From Stenotrophomonas maltophilia (lineage in GTDB: Bacteria > Pseudomonadota > Gammaproteobacteria > Xanthomonadales > Xanthomonadaceae), in contig DJBL01000119.1 in NCBI GenBank assembly GCA_002435595.1, positions 1-64,000 on the forward strand: DNA of 64,000 nucleotides, in the 5' to 3' direction. The translations under genes were made by a program, and so were the position numbers. Each line of letters begins with the position of its first letter. Position 1 is the first letter of the stretch. Shown in pieces: positions 15,753 through 24,804 of the stretch. The notes below the pieces were generated by a model. It did not search any database and was not told where the DNA came from. It was given only the letters and a program-made list of their open reading frames with translations.

Positions 15753-17639
15753 ATGAAATTGAAGTCGATGACAGTAGCGAACTTTCGTTGCTACAAGAGC
15801 CCATTCACCGTGACGTTCGACGATCTCACTGCTCTTGTTGGACGGAACGATGCCGGTAAGTCAACACTGCTGGACGCGCTAGACGTCTTCTTCAATGACA
15901 AGGCTCTCGATAAGAACGATGCCTCGAAGGGAGGAGAAGCCAAAGCAGTGACCGTTACATGTGTGTTCTGGGACTTGCCCAGTGAGCTGATCCTTGATGA
16001 AGCTGCTTCGACTAGCCTGAGTGGCGAGTATCTCCTCAATGCGGATGGCGATCTGGAGATCACGAAGGTCTACAACTGCTCAATCGAGAGGCCGAAGCTT
16101 ACCGCCCTACGTCTGAAGGCCGTCCATCCTGACGCTGAGAAGGTCAAGGATCTGCTAGCCCTGAAGATCGACGAACTGAAGGCCCGGGCCGAAGAGGTTG
16201 ACGTTGACATGGCACTGGTCAACAGGACTGTGAAGCGCGATCTGCGATCAGCTATTCGCACCAAGGTTGGGCAGCTGGACATGGCTGTCAGGGATGTGCT
16301 TATCGGCGGCGACGGTGTTGACGACAAGAGCAACTCGATAAAGCTGTGGGATGGGTTGAAGGCGACGCTGCCCCTGTATGCATTGTTCAAGAGCGACCGC
16401 CAGAGTTCCGACCAAGACTCGGAAGCACAAGACCCGCTTAAGGTTGCCATCAAGGAGGCGATCGCAGCAAAGGCGATGGAACTGCAGGCGGTTATGACCT
16501 TCGTAGAAGGGGAGGTCAAGAAGGTGGCCGATCTCACTCTGCAGAAGCTTAAGGAGATGGATCCAGCTGTCGCAGACACACTTACCCCGAAGTTCGAGAG
16601 GCCGAACTGGGCGGCGCTTATAAAGGCATCCATTACAGGCGACGACGAAATCCCGTTGAACAAGCGGGGAAGTGGCGTCCGCCGCCTTATCCTTCTGAAC
16701 TTCTTTCGGGCGAAAGCCGAGCGGGTTATGCGGGAGAAAGGTGCGCAGTCAACCATCTACGCTGTCGAAGAGCCTGAGACAAGTCAGCATCCGAACAATC
16801 AGCGTCTGCTAATGCGGGCACTGCAGCAGCTTGCTGTGGGCGACGATCAGGTAATCGTCACAACGCATACGCCTACTCTTGCGCGATCACTCCCGAGTAG
16901 CTGTTTGAGATTCCTAAGCAGAAGCGAGGAAGGCACTAGGATCATTTCCAACGGCGGCGAGGACGCAGTCAATAAGGCGATAGCGGACAGCCTGGGTGTC
17001 CTGCCTGATCATTCGGTGAAGGCGTTTATCGTGGTGGAGGGTATCCATGACATTGCTTTCATGAAGAGCCTGTCCAAGATGTTCCGCTCTCATGGCACAG
17101 CAGTCCCTGATCTCGAGGCACTGGAGCTGGCAGGTGACGTGGTTTTTGTGCCCTCCGGCGGCGCCAACAATCTAGCGTTGTGGGCCTCACGTCTGCACGC
17201 ACTGAATCGTCCAGAGTTCCATCTCTACGACCGCGATGCCCCCGCCAACGCGCCCGCCAAGCATCAGGAGAAAGTGGATGCGGTGAATCAGCGCGCTGGG
17301 TGTAAAGGCGTTTCCACATCAAGGAATGAGATGGAGAACTTCGTGCATCATGCGGCAATCAACGTATGCGCACAGGCGCTGCAACTTGCTTGTAATCTCG
17401 CCGGTCCGTTTGGAGCTGACGACGATGTTCCAGAGTTGCTGAAAGCAGAGCTGAATCTCCATGCCCCTGCTGGCGCCAAGTGGGGATCCAACAGGGTGAA
17501 GGCGTGGCTGGCCGAAGTTGTAGTGCCGACAATGGATGCCCACATGCTTGGCGAGGTTGATCCTGCCGGGGAGATGCGCGGATGGTTGTCGGACATTGAG
17601 CTGATGCTTTCCCCGCCTCAGGTACCGCAGCTCGGTTGA
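15753..17639 (+). CDS. OLD-family ATPase/TOPRIM nuclease
   Basis: 628 residues from the ATG at 15753, chosen because AAGGAGG lies just upstream at about 15739. ABC/SMC-type ATPase: N-terminal FRCYKSPF, Walker A GRNDAGKST (30-38), and Walker B YAVEEPETSQHP (Glu339-Glu-Pro-Glu). The C-terminal TOPRIM domain has IVVEGIHD with Glu429 and LYDRDAP with Asp493-x-Asp495, the metal-binding residues. This is the architecture of the P2 Old nuclease and of the GajA subunit of Gabija. No UvrD/Rep-like helicase (GajB) follows, so canonical Gabija is excluded; the Mrr-like gene upstream is the candidate partner. Confidence 0.85.
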   Translation: MKLKSMTVANFRCYKSPFTVTFDDLTALVGRNDAGKSTLLDALDVFFNDKALDKNDASKGGEAKAVTVTCVFWDLPSELILDEAASTSLSGEYLLNADGDLEITKVYNCSIERPKLTALRLKAVHPDAEKVKDLLALKIDELKARAEEVDVDMALVNRTVKRDLRSAIRTKVGQLDMAVRDVLIGGDGVDDKSNSIKLWDGLKATLPLYALFKSDRQSSDQDSEAQDPLKVAIKEAIAAKAMELQAVMTFVEGEVKKVADLTLQKLKEMDPAVADTLTPKFERPNWAALIKASITGDDEIPLNKRGSGVRRLILLNFFRAKAERVMREKGAQSTIYAVEEPETSQHPNNQRLLMRALQQLAVGDDQVIVTTHTPTLARSLPSSCLRFLSRSEEGTRIISNGGEDAVNKAIADSLGVLPDHSVKAFIVVEGIHDIAFMKSLSKMFRSHGTAVPDLEALELAGDVVFVPSGGANNLALWASRLHALNRPEFHLYDRDAPANAPAKHQEKVDAVNQRAGCKGVSTSRNEMENFVHHAAINVCAQALQLACNLAGPFGADDDVPELLKAELNLHAPAGAKWGSNRVKAWLAEVVVPTMDAHMLGEVDPAGEMRGWLSDIELMLSPPQVPQLG

Positions 17640-17715
17640 GATCGCGTAGGGGTCTTGGATATTTTTGGGGCGCATCCTAGCGCGCAGTTGGGATGCCTCA
17701 GTGAAGTCGCGCAGG

Positions 17716-17745
17716 CATGTCCGCTTCTGGCCGGAAGCGGACATG
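17716..17745. repeat. Dispersed short palindrome, copy 2 (perfect)
   Basis: Perfect 11-bp arms, CATGTCCGCTT and AAGCGGACATG, around CTGGCCGG. It stands 76 bp after the OLD gene stop and could also act as its terminator hairpin. Confidence 0.7.
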
Positions 17746-18080
17746 TTGACCATGACTGACCGTTGGCGGTAGGGGGCAAATACCGAAGCGCACTACACCT
17801 GTTTTTAGCTAGCGGCCGCCAGCTGCTCAAACCGGTAGGGATTTGGCAGAAACCGCACAGAGAAAGGACGGTGGGCCTCCTCCGTTGGAGCTGATATCCA
17901 CGGAGACCCAGTCGGCAGTGCCGATCAGGGCTCGCCTGAAAGGAAGGGTGTCGGTACGGACGCGCTGGCCTCAGTAGTATTACCGAGTCATGCCACGTAG
18001 AAATTCGGCGGTAGTGAGCGCTGGCAGCATCCAGAATCCATCCAATGGCCGGCGTTTTGCCGAGTCAACGGAGCTGCTCG
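17746..18080. other. Intergenic between OLD gene and sulfatase
   Basis: No frame here looks coding. It presumably holds the sulfatase promoter; no convincing -35/-10 pair was picked out. Confidence 0.35.
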
Positions 18081-19622
18081 ATGGATACCACCACCAAGCC
18101 GAACATCGTCATGATCATGGCCGATGATGTCGGCATCTGGAACGTCAGTGCTTATCATCGAGGCATGATGGGCGGTAATACGCCAAACATCGACAGATTG
18201 GCCGGTGAAGGTGCGCTGTTCACTGATTACTATGGGCAACAGTCCTGCACAGCCGGACGCGCAGCCTTCATCACCGGGCAGACACCCTTCCGTACCGGCT
18301 TGCTCAAAGTGGGCCTGCCTGCCGCCAAGCAGGGGCTGCAGGCCACCGATCCTACCATTGCTGAGATCCTCAAGCCGTTGGGCTATGCGACGGCGCAGAT
18401 CGGCAAGAACCATCTCGGTGATCGCAATGAATACCTGCCCACGGTGCACGGTTTCGATGAGTTCCACGGAATTCTCTACCACCTCAACGCGATGGAGGAG
18501 CCCTATGATCCGGAGTATCCGAAGGACGCCAGCTTCCGCGAGAAGTTCGGGCCCCGCAACATCATTCACAGCGTAGCGGCCGAAGAGGACGACGCCACCG
18601 AAGATCCGCGCTGGGGACGAATCGGTAGGCAGAAGATCAGCGATGCAGGACCTCTGCCACCGCATCCAGGCATGGATGCGGCTGCCCAAGTGAGCATGGA
18701 GGATATCGACGCTGACCTGGTCAACCGGTCCTGCGAATTCATCGAGCGCTCGGTCACGGCAGGCAAGCCTTTCTTCCTCTGGCACAACTCCACGCGGTGC
18801 CATTCGTGGACACACCTGTCAAAGGAATGGGATGGCAAGACAGGGTACGGCCTGTTTGCCGATGCGATGGCTGAACTGGACTGGATCGTGGGGGAATTGC
18901 TGGCCAAGCTGGACGCGCTGGGCGTCGCAGACAACACGATCGTACTGTTCACCAGCGACAATGGTGCCGAGATCTTCAGCTGGCCCGACGGAGGCAATCA
19001 TCCCTTCCGGGGCGAAAAGGGCACCGTGTACGAGGGCGGCTTCCGGGTGCCGATGCTGGCGCGCTGGCCCGGCGTGATCCCACCCGGGGTCATCATCAAC
19101 GAGATCATGTCTGCCGAAGACTGGATGCCGACGCTGGTAGCGGCCGCTGGCGAGCCGGAACTCAAGGAAAAATTGCTTAAGGGCTACCAAGCAGGCACTA
19201 CGACCTTCAGGAACCATCTTGACGGTTACAACTTCAAGCCTTTCTTTGAGGGAACGGTATCGCAGAGCCCGCGTCGCGAATTCTTCTACTTCAGCGACAA
19301 CGCCGATCTGATGGCGGTGCGCTACAACCAGTGGAAGATCACCTTCAAGACCATCGTAGGCAACCTGTTCAGTGGCAAGGAAGATTCAACCAACGTGCCA
19401 CTGGTAACTAACCTGCGGGTTGATCCGTGGGAGCGCTACCAGACCGAGTCCACGTCCTACGGCCAGTGGTGGGGCGAAAAGCTGTGGGTGATGATGCCCG
19501 CCACGGGCGTCGTCGGTGCGTTTCTAGCCACCTTCAAGGCCTATCCGCCCAGCCAGGTGTCCGGATCGCTCAGCGTGGATAAGGCCCTGCAAGCGTTAGA
19601 AGAAGGGGGCAGAAAGAACTGA
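18081..19622 (+). CDS. Arylsulfatase (sulfatase family, Cys type)
   Basis: 513 residues. N-terminal NIVMIMADDVG supplies the Ca-binding Asp15-Asp16 pair. SCTAGRAAFITG (Cys56-x-Ala-x-Arg60) is the sulfatase signature whose cysteine is converted to formylglycine. HNSTRCH and TSDNGAE are the other conserved metal and substrate blocks. No signal peptide is seen, so it is probably cytoplasmic. Its maturation would need a formylglycine-generating enzyme encoded elsewhere. The start at 18081 is the ATG just before the family N-terminus; another lies 36 bp upstream. It looks like metabolic cargo among nucleases. Confidence 0.9.
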   Translation: MDTTTKPNIVMIMADDVGIWNVSAYHRGMMGGNTPNIDRLAGEGALFTDYYGQQSCTAGRAAFITGQTPFRTGLLKVGLPAAKQGLQATDPTIAEILKPLGYATAQIGKNHLGDRNEYLPTVHGFDEFHGILYHLNAMEEPYDPEYPKDASFREKFGPRNIIHSVAAEEDDATEDPRWGRIGRQKISDAGPLPPHPGMDAAAQVSMEDIDADLVNRSCEFIERSVTAGKPFFLWHNSTRCHSWTHLSKEWDGKTGYGLFADAMAELDWIVGELLAKLDALGVADNTIVLFTSDNGAEIFSWPDGGNHPFRGEKGTVYEGGFRVPMLARWPGVIPPGVIINEIMSAEDWMPTLVAAAGEPELKEKLLKGYQAGTTTFRNHLDGYNFKPFFEGTVSQSPRREFFYFSDNADLMAVRYNQWKITFKTIVGNLFSGKEDSTNVPLVTNLRVDPWERYQTESTSYGQWWGEKLWVMMPATGVVGAFLATFKAYPPSQVSGSLSVDKALQALEEGGRKN

Positions 19623-19734
19623 TGGTTCCGCAACGGCGGCCCCAATTTGCTTACTCGCAACGCTGGATGTAGCAGCGTGCAGCGGCCCAGCCTATGGGTC
19701 AAAGGGGCGAAGATGACGTCTGAGCGTGCACTTA

Positions 19735-19759
19735 GTCCGCTATTGGCCGAAAGCAGCCC
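19735..19759. repeat. Dispersed short palindrome, copy 3 (degenerate)
   Basis: GTCCGCTATTGGCCGAAAGC followed by AGCCC: a diverged form of the same palindrome, about 110 bp after the sulfatase stop. Confidence 0.45.
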
Positions 19760-19850
19760 CTGGCGCGAAGAGAAGTCAGTGGGTAGCTGATTTGCAGGCA
19801 AGCGGCTGCTATGCGATGGGTGCTACACCTATGATGCCTAGGGAGAGGCA

Positions 19851-19973
19851 TCAGTCCCTGTTGTTCTGGCGATGAGCAAGCCAAACCGCTGCCGCCGTAA
19901 GCGAGACAATTAAGAGCACGATAACCCCCGCAACGATGCTCATCTGTTGAAAGAGCGTCAGGTTGTTCATCAT
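19851..19973 (-). CDS. 40-residue single-helix membrane protein
   Basis: Short frame with paired ATGs. The product begins MMNNLTLFQQMS, then one hydrophobic helix (IVAGVIVLLIVSLTAAAVWL) and a basic tail AHRQNNRD, the orderly layout of a real small membrane protein. The ribosome site is weak (CAGGCGACCAG). It lies downstream of tniQ on the same strand in an otherwise gene-free stretch (19623-20269). Not identified; its translation is uncertain. Confidence 0.42.
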   Translation of the reverse strand: MMNNLTLFQQMSIVAGVIVLLIVSLTAAAVWLAHRQNNRD

Positions 19974-20269
19974 CTGGTCGCCTGAATGGGTAGTGGGAAA
20001 TATGACGCGATATCGGAATCAGGCAGCCATTGACACGGCTCTGAGGGATGTTATCGGCGCGAAAATCACATATTTCCTTAGTTGAAAGTCTACCGTTGGA
20101 CGTCTCAAAGACGCAACGTTGCGGCTGGTGTGGCTACAAGTTGCGGGCCGCATGGCTGCATTGCCCGGGCGCAATCTGCCGCGTGAGTTCCGGCAAACTG
20201 CTGCGAGCACGCGAAGATGACTGCCCACAAAACCTTGGGTCACTCACCTGGGTTGAGCATGAGTCTAAA

Positions 20270-21187
20270 TTAGGGGGAAGGAAAAGCATGCTCGGGGAGA
20301 AAGAAGTCTCTCGTGTAAGGACCCCATGGATATAAGAGGCTATCGATCGGCAGTCCGAGGCGAGCTGACGTTCGTCTGACCATGGAGAGGGTCGGCGGGT
20401 GCTCTCGACGTAGGTATGTCATGAACTCATGACGTGGCAGCCCTTCGAACCGGTAGCGCTCTCTTTTCTCAAGCCAGACGTAGCAGACGAGTCGATGGAT
20501 GAAGCTTTTGATCGCTCCCACTTGGTAATCGCCAGTCCGGAACATGGAGCTATCGACTAGTTCGACTAGATCCAGCGCATACTCCTCATGGGCAACTGCT
20601 ACGCGCGTAGAAGGGTGAACCTGATCAAAGCGCGTCCCGCAGGCACGACACGAATCAGCATACGCGGGTCCCCCAAGCGGCCTTGCGCCGCACTCTAAGC
20701 AACGATTAGTGAGTCCCATCCGGTGTACGTGGCAGGCCTTGACGGCCGAGAAGGACCAAACAAGCTTATGGTGAACCGGGACGCCCTCTAACGACTGATC
20801 CGCGACGCACCCAGGACACCATTTGCTGAACCGGGAATAGCAAGTCACGGTCCGACTTAGCGCTTTGGATAGGAACATGAAAGTTGAGTTCTTGAGGGCA
20901 ATTTCGCACTCGGACGCCATTGTTGTGAGAAGCGGAACGACCGAATGTTCGACCGGGCGCGGTCTATCCAACTGGGGGCCTACCGCTGCCGTTATCCTGT
21001 CTCCTGGCCGCGCCTCCGAGTGCCGGCCTGCCCTTCGTGCAATCACCTCGAAGAGATAGGCGGGGGTGACACTGTGTAGACGTGCAAGCCGGAGCACGTA
21101 TGAGTGCAGTGCCTCGACATCGCCAGTGTTTTTCCCGATGATTTCCAAGGGGAGTAGGCGTGGAGTGGTCTCGTCATCAGATTTCAT
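20270..21187 (-). CDS. tniQ: TniQ/TnsD-family transposon targeting protein
   Basis: 305 residues from the ATG at 21187, which lies inside the end of the preceding ATPase gene. Zinc-finger pattern of TniQ: Cys124-x2-Cys127, CHVH at about 152-155, Cys163-x2-Cys166 and Cys180-x2-Cys183. In Tn7-like elements TniQ/TnsD selects the target and recruits the TnsC ATPase. At this size it is nearer the short TniQ of Tn5053/CAST type than full-length TnsD. It is the only TniQ in the window; no Cas genes accompany it. Confidence 0.82.
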   Translation of the reverse strand: MKSDDETTPRLLPLEIIGKNTGDVEALHSYVLRLARLHSVTPAYLFEVIARRAGRHSEARPGDRITAAVGPQLDRPRPVEHSVVPLLTTMASECEIALKNSTFMFLSKALSRTVTCYSRFSKWCPGCVADQSLEGVPVHHKLVWSFSAVKACHVHRMGLTNRCLECGARPLGGPAYADSCRACGTRFDQVHPSTRVAVAHEEYALDLVELVDSSMFRTGDYQVGAIKSFIHRLVCYVWLEKRERYRFEGLPRHEFMTYLRREHPPTLSMVRRTSARLGLPIDSLLYPWGPYTRDFFLPEHAFPSP

Positions 21188-22223
21188 TACGGCGTGTTTT
21201 CCTCTTGAATGGGGCCGGTTTCTTGCTCGCTCGCACTGCCAACGTCGGCGCCGCTTCGGGCATGGCGACGTTCTTCTTTGCTGAAAAGTGGAGTTCTCCA
21301 CGCCGGATCTCAGCGTTAACCGAGGCAAGCGCTGAGCTAAGCTGTCTGGTCCGAGTCCAATCATCCTGTCCGGGTATCGAGCGGCCTTCAGATCGGCAGG
21401 AAGCTAAGGCATTCCGGATCCATCGTGAAAGCGCACCTATGCAGCCCCATGAGCCGTCATGAAGTGCCTCGATGTACTCGTCCATTGCATACGCGTCTTC
21501 ATGGATGAGGCTCGAGTAGTGGCGCACTATCCTTGTCCATTCGACCATGTCCCTCTCTGACTCCCGGTAGCGAGGGAATTCGATGGTTTGAGATCGGCCG
21601 ATCAGATGAGGAGCCAAGTTGACCGCGGTCAGAAGATCGTAAGACCCGACGAGAACAAGGCGAACTCCTGTCCTGGCAGCCAGCACCTTGAATGAATCCA
21701 AGATTGCACCGGCGGACCTCTCCCCACCTTTCGCGTTCAGTACATGGTGGGCTTCGTCTATGACCAGGAACTGCGCACGCCTCGCCAAGAGGCATCTCTC
21801 GAACGCCGCACGCATCGCACCCTCTGTGGTTCGGCTAAGAAAAGAGTCGCCTAGTCGACCCTCACGTGCGGCCACATCGGTGCTCAACAGCGGATGGCGG
21901 ATCGAGTTCAGGCACGCGCTTAGGAAAGCCTTCGTTGAGAAGGCCCCTGCTGTTGAGTCGTTTCCAGCCGGGACGTAAACAGAGTGCATATGATCCTGCT
22001 CATCAGGGGCCTGCTTGGAGTTGGCTCCAAAGACTTGGCGGCTAACACTAGACTTGCCAACCCTAGGCGGTCCGACCAGAATCACTACCTCCTCGGTCAA
22101 CACTGCGGTCCGAGCTGCTTCCAGATAGCGTCGTGTCTCGTCGTAGATTCTGTGTCCAAGACGCTTGGCGACGACGAGGTCAATCTGCTCGGCCAGAGAT
22201 TTCTCTTGCTCAGCCACTACCAA
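21177..22223 (-). CDS. tnsC: TnsC/TniB-type AAA+ transposition ATPase
   Basis: 348 residues. Walker A GPPRVGKSS (51-59), Walker B QFLVIDEAHH (151-160), then a sensor-I-like LVLVGSYDL, as in the TniB/TnsC regulators that link target-site proteins to the transposase. The C-terminal 40 residues are basic. It overlaps the transposase gene by 7 bp and tniQ by 11 bp, a tightly coupled tnsAB-tnsC-tniQ operon on the minus strand. Confidence 0.85.
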   Translation of the reverse strand: MVVAEQEKSLAEQIDLVVAKRLGHRIYDETRRYLEAARTAVLTEEVVILVGPPRVGKSSVSRQVFGANSKQAPDEQDHMHSVYVPAGNDSTAGAFSTKAFLSACLNSIRHPLLSTDVAAREGRLGDSFLSRTTEGAMRAAFERCLLARRAQFLVIDEAHHVLNAKGGERSAGAILDSFKVLAARTGVRLVLVGSYDLLTAVNLAPHLIGRSQTIEFPRYRESERDMVEWTRIVRHYSSLIHEDAYAMDEYIEALHDGSWGCIGALSRWIRNALASCRSEGRSIPGQDDWTRTRQLSSALASVNAEIRRGELHFSAKKNVAMPEAAPTLAVRASKKPAPFKRKTRRNEI

Positions 22224-24604
22224 TCCTCGACGGACATTGGCTCAGTGCTAATCGCCTTGAAGCTTCCAAGGGGCAGGCGGCAGCTGGTCGGATGTTCCGT
22301 AATCAGTTGAGCTTCGTTGGGCTCTGGCGCATGGGGTGAGTTACGAGACCTCTCGCGTCTTTCAATCTCGGCAATGAGCTGCCTATCGGAGTCAGCCTTC
22401 ATCAACTCTCTCAGTGATGAACCATCTCTGGCCCATACCGCATACGCCACCGCTTCGGCGTGTGACTGCTGCCCTGCTTGGAGCGCAGCGTATGCTTTGC
22501 AAACAACCCACTGATCATCGAGCAGTGCATAGAGGATTCGCGGATCTAGGCCGTCGATCCGCGTCGGGACGCGTCTCCCCGCGAAAGCTGCGAGGGCGTC
22601 GTGCCACATGTGAAGGTCGCCAGCATGGATTCCCGTGTTCCCCGAAACCTTCAGGGGCTTCTGAGTCATTGCAGTTGTGACCAAGAAACTGAGATCGGCC
22701 TGTGCTCGTATCCCGCTAAACGGAAACTTTCGTAGCCCACTTAGCATCTTTGAATCAGGGCATTCGCTGCTGCCGCCTGACGGACGCCTCCCGATCCACT
22801 CACTGAATGCTTCCATCTCGTGCCAAAGGTCTACCAAACTAAGTTCTGCCCTTGCCGATGGTTGCCGGTCTGAGGATATGGAGCGAGAGAAGCGAATCGT
22901 CTTGATGCTTCCTGGAAGGCAGTCGAGCCAGAACGTTTTTGCTTTGCCGAACAGCCGCTCAACCTCACATCCGAACCTTCCGTTTCCCGGTGGGCGAAAC
23001 ATGATGGACATGTTCAGTTGCGCCGCCATTGTCGAGTAATGAACAGATGTGAAGTCTGATCCGTTGTCGCTGATGATCGTTTCGGGAAGCCGCTCGTGCC
23101 TGCGTGCACAGTCGCGCAGCACTTGTGAGCTGGTGCCTTTATTGGGAGCGCGTAGTGACATCCCGAATGCGAGGACACATTGGGTGTAGCAGTCGATGAG
23201 GACCGTGATCCACGGACGCGCGGTGTAGTTCTTGCCGTTGGCTCTCCCGACCACGACTTCGATGTCTGCTAGATAGTGGTCACATTGAGCGAGTTCGAAG
23301 GGGCGCATCGCTTTTAGCGCTCGCACTTCTACCGAGGACGGCGATGACTTTGAATTCACTAGGCGTTTGCCACCTCTGGATGCAGCCGTTTCCTGTTCAA
23401 GCTCGGCAATGATCTTCCGAGCCGTTGTCTTGCCGACAGGACGGTGAGCCGGATGGTGAAGTTCCGCGTGAAACTGGTAGGTGCGGTACACCGAAAGTGG
23501 ACCAGGGTTGCTATCACTTTCAAGGCAACGCTTGAGTTCCTCGCGAGCATACTGCAGGACCGACGCTGGCCGCTTGAGCGTCCTGTTTCCGCTTGATGCG
23601 TAACGGGGCGTCAACGCCGCGATTGCAGATTTTCCCTGTGATTCGCCATCCGCACGGCGGAGTCGGAGCCGTCTTGCGTGCTCCTTCTCACTTCTTGTGC
23701 GGATCTCGCCTTGAAGGAAGTTCAGGTTTGCGAGTCCCCTCAATAGGTGCGAGCTGCTGGGTATGAGGTCTCTGCTCAACGTGCCTTCGCTAGAAGGAAC
23801 TATGTGCCTTGAGCGCTCGATCTCCTCGACTAGCTCAGTAGTCAGAAGCTCTGGTGACGCTGCGAGCAGACAGGTGGAGGGGCTGCTTAGCGAGTGATTG
23901 GAAAGATCAGCAAAGATCCTTCCAGACGCAACAAGATGTAATAGTGATGTGCAATCTTGAGTGTGGATCTTCTGCATCACCTCGGACATCGTCACGACTC
24001 TTCTCTGAAGAACATGCGACAGGGCAGTCCGCTCTACCGCCGGATCTGCCGCGGCTAACTCGACCCGACGGAGCGTGAGAAGGTTCTGGGTAACCTGCTT
24101 GCAAAGGCTGCTGGACGGGATGACTACATGGCGGATACCGATCGATGCGAAGAGGTCTCGAGCTGCCAGGTCAACATAGTTGTTGTCACATTTCGTCCAG
24201 GAAAGGCGGGTCTCCACCAAATCCTCGAGCTCGGAGGTGTCCTTGACCTGTGCGACGAATAGCCCTGTCTTCCCCAGCACAATGAAGTCAGGCGTGTAGG
24301 GATACGGGCGTTTCCCCTTCGGGGTATCACGCACGCACTCCACCGTTGGAGGCTGCTCGTAATAGGCTAGGACGTCTCGGTCGCGCTCTAGCTCTACGGC
24401 GTAACAGTGTTCATGCCGACTCTCCAGATTTATCGTGCAGCCCATCTTGAACGACGGGAACTCCACGAGCATAGATGGCCGATTCGGGGCGGTACCGATG
24501 TTCCGGCTCACTCCGATGCTCGCCCTCTCGACATAGTCGGCTGCGGCTAATGTCAGCTGATGAGTAGCTGCATAAGCCTTCCGGTCTTCTTCAGTGAACT
24601 TCAT
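22217..24604 (-). CDS. tnsAB: TnsA-TnsB fusion transposase
   Basis: 795 residues from the ATG at 24604 (a GTG 15 bp upstream is possible). The N-terminal ~130 residues match the TnsA endonuclease pattern: Glu65 in SRHEH, YYEQPP, Asp106 in YTPDFIV, and Gln119-Val-Lys121. The middle and C-terminal parts are a TnsB/TniA DDE transposase: Asp442 in QCDHYL, Asp513 in IISDNGSDF and Glu549 in VERLFG, with DNA-binding helical domains before it. A fused strand-cutting TnsA implies cut-and-paste transposition with both strands cut. TnsAB fusions are known in some Tn7-like groups, including certain CRISPR-associated ones, but no cas genes are present. Confidence 0.84.
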   Translation of the reverse strand: MKFTEEDRKAYAATHQLTLAAADYVERASIGVSRNIGTAPNRPSMLVEFPSFKMGCTINLESRHEHCYAVELERDRDVLAYYEQPPTVECVRDTPKGKRPYPYTPDFIVLGKTGLFVAQVKDTSELEDLVETRLSWTKCDNNYVDLAARDLFASIGIRHVVIPSSSLCKQVTQNLLTLRRVELAAADPAVERTALSHVLQRRVVTMSEVMQKIHTQDCTSLLHLVASGRIFADLSNHSLSSPSTCLLAASPELLTTELVEEIERSRHIVPSSEGTLSRDLIPSSSHLLRGLANLNFLQGEIRTRSEKEHARRLRLRRADGESQGKSAIAALTPRYASSGNRTLKRPASVLQYAREELKRCLESDSNPGPLSVYRTYQFHAELHHPAHRPVGKTTARKIIAELEQETAASRGGKRLVNSKSSPSSVEVRALKAMRPFELAQCDHYLADIEVVVGRANGKNYTARPWITVLIDCYTQCVLAFGMSLRAPNKGTSSQVLRDCARRHERLPETIISDNGSDFTSVHYSTMAAQLNMSIMFRPPGNGRFGCEVERLFGKAKTFWLDCLPGSIKTIRFSRSISSDRQPSARAELSLVDLWHEMEAFSEWIGRRPSGGSSECPDSKMLSGLRKFPFSGIRAQADLSFLVTTAMTQKPLKVSGNTGIHAGDLHMWHDALAAFAGRRVPTRIDGLDPRILYALLDDQWVVCKAYAALQAGQQSHAEAVAYAVWARDGSSLRELMKADSDRQLIAEIERRERSRNSPHAPEPNEAQLITEHPTSCRLPLGSFKAISTEPMSVEDW

Positions 24605-24745
24605 AGCGTCCCGGCCCACAGCAACTAGCTGTAAGGGTTCTTGGGATCAGGCACGGTGATCCAAGCCCGTGGGGGACGAGACTTGCGGCCTGATGCGTTG
24701 GGGGCTAAAGTTGGACCAGCTTCGATAGAAGTGCTGTTCCCAGAG

Positions 24746-24779
24746 ATGCCTCGGTTGCCGCCGGGGCATTTCCTTTTTT
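24746..24779 (+). terminator. Intrinsic terminator on plus strand with no gene in front
   Basis: Nine-bp stem ATGCCTCGG/CCGGGGCAT (one G-T wobble), loop TTGCCG, then TTTCCTTTTTT. It would stop plus-strand transcripts, yet the only annotated genes around it (tnsAB, the HTH gene) are on the minus strand. Confidence 0.6.
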
Positions 24780-24804
24780 AGCCAGTGATTCTTCAGTGGC
24801 TAGG

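Noticed and set aside
15753..17639. Gabija system
   Set aside because: The OLD/TOPRIM half looks like GajA, but no UvrD/Rep-like helicase (GajB) follows; the next gene is a sulfatase.
20048..20335. 95-codon plus-strand frame with Cys-x2-Cys pairs
   Set aside because: Overlaps the end of tniQ, no ribosome site, second half is antisense to tniQ. The zinc-ribbon look (CGWCGY) is suggestive but insufficient.
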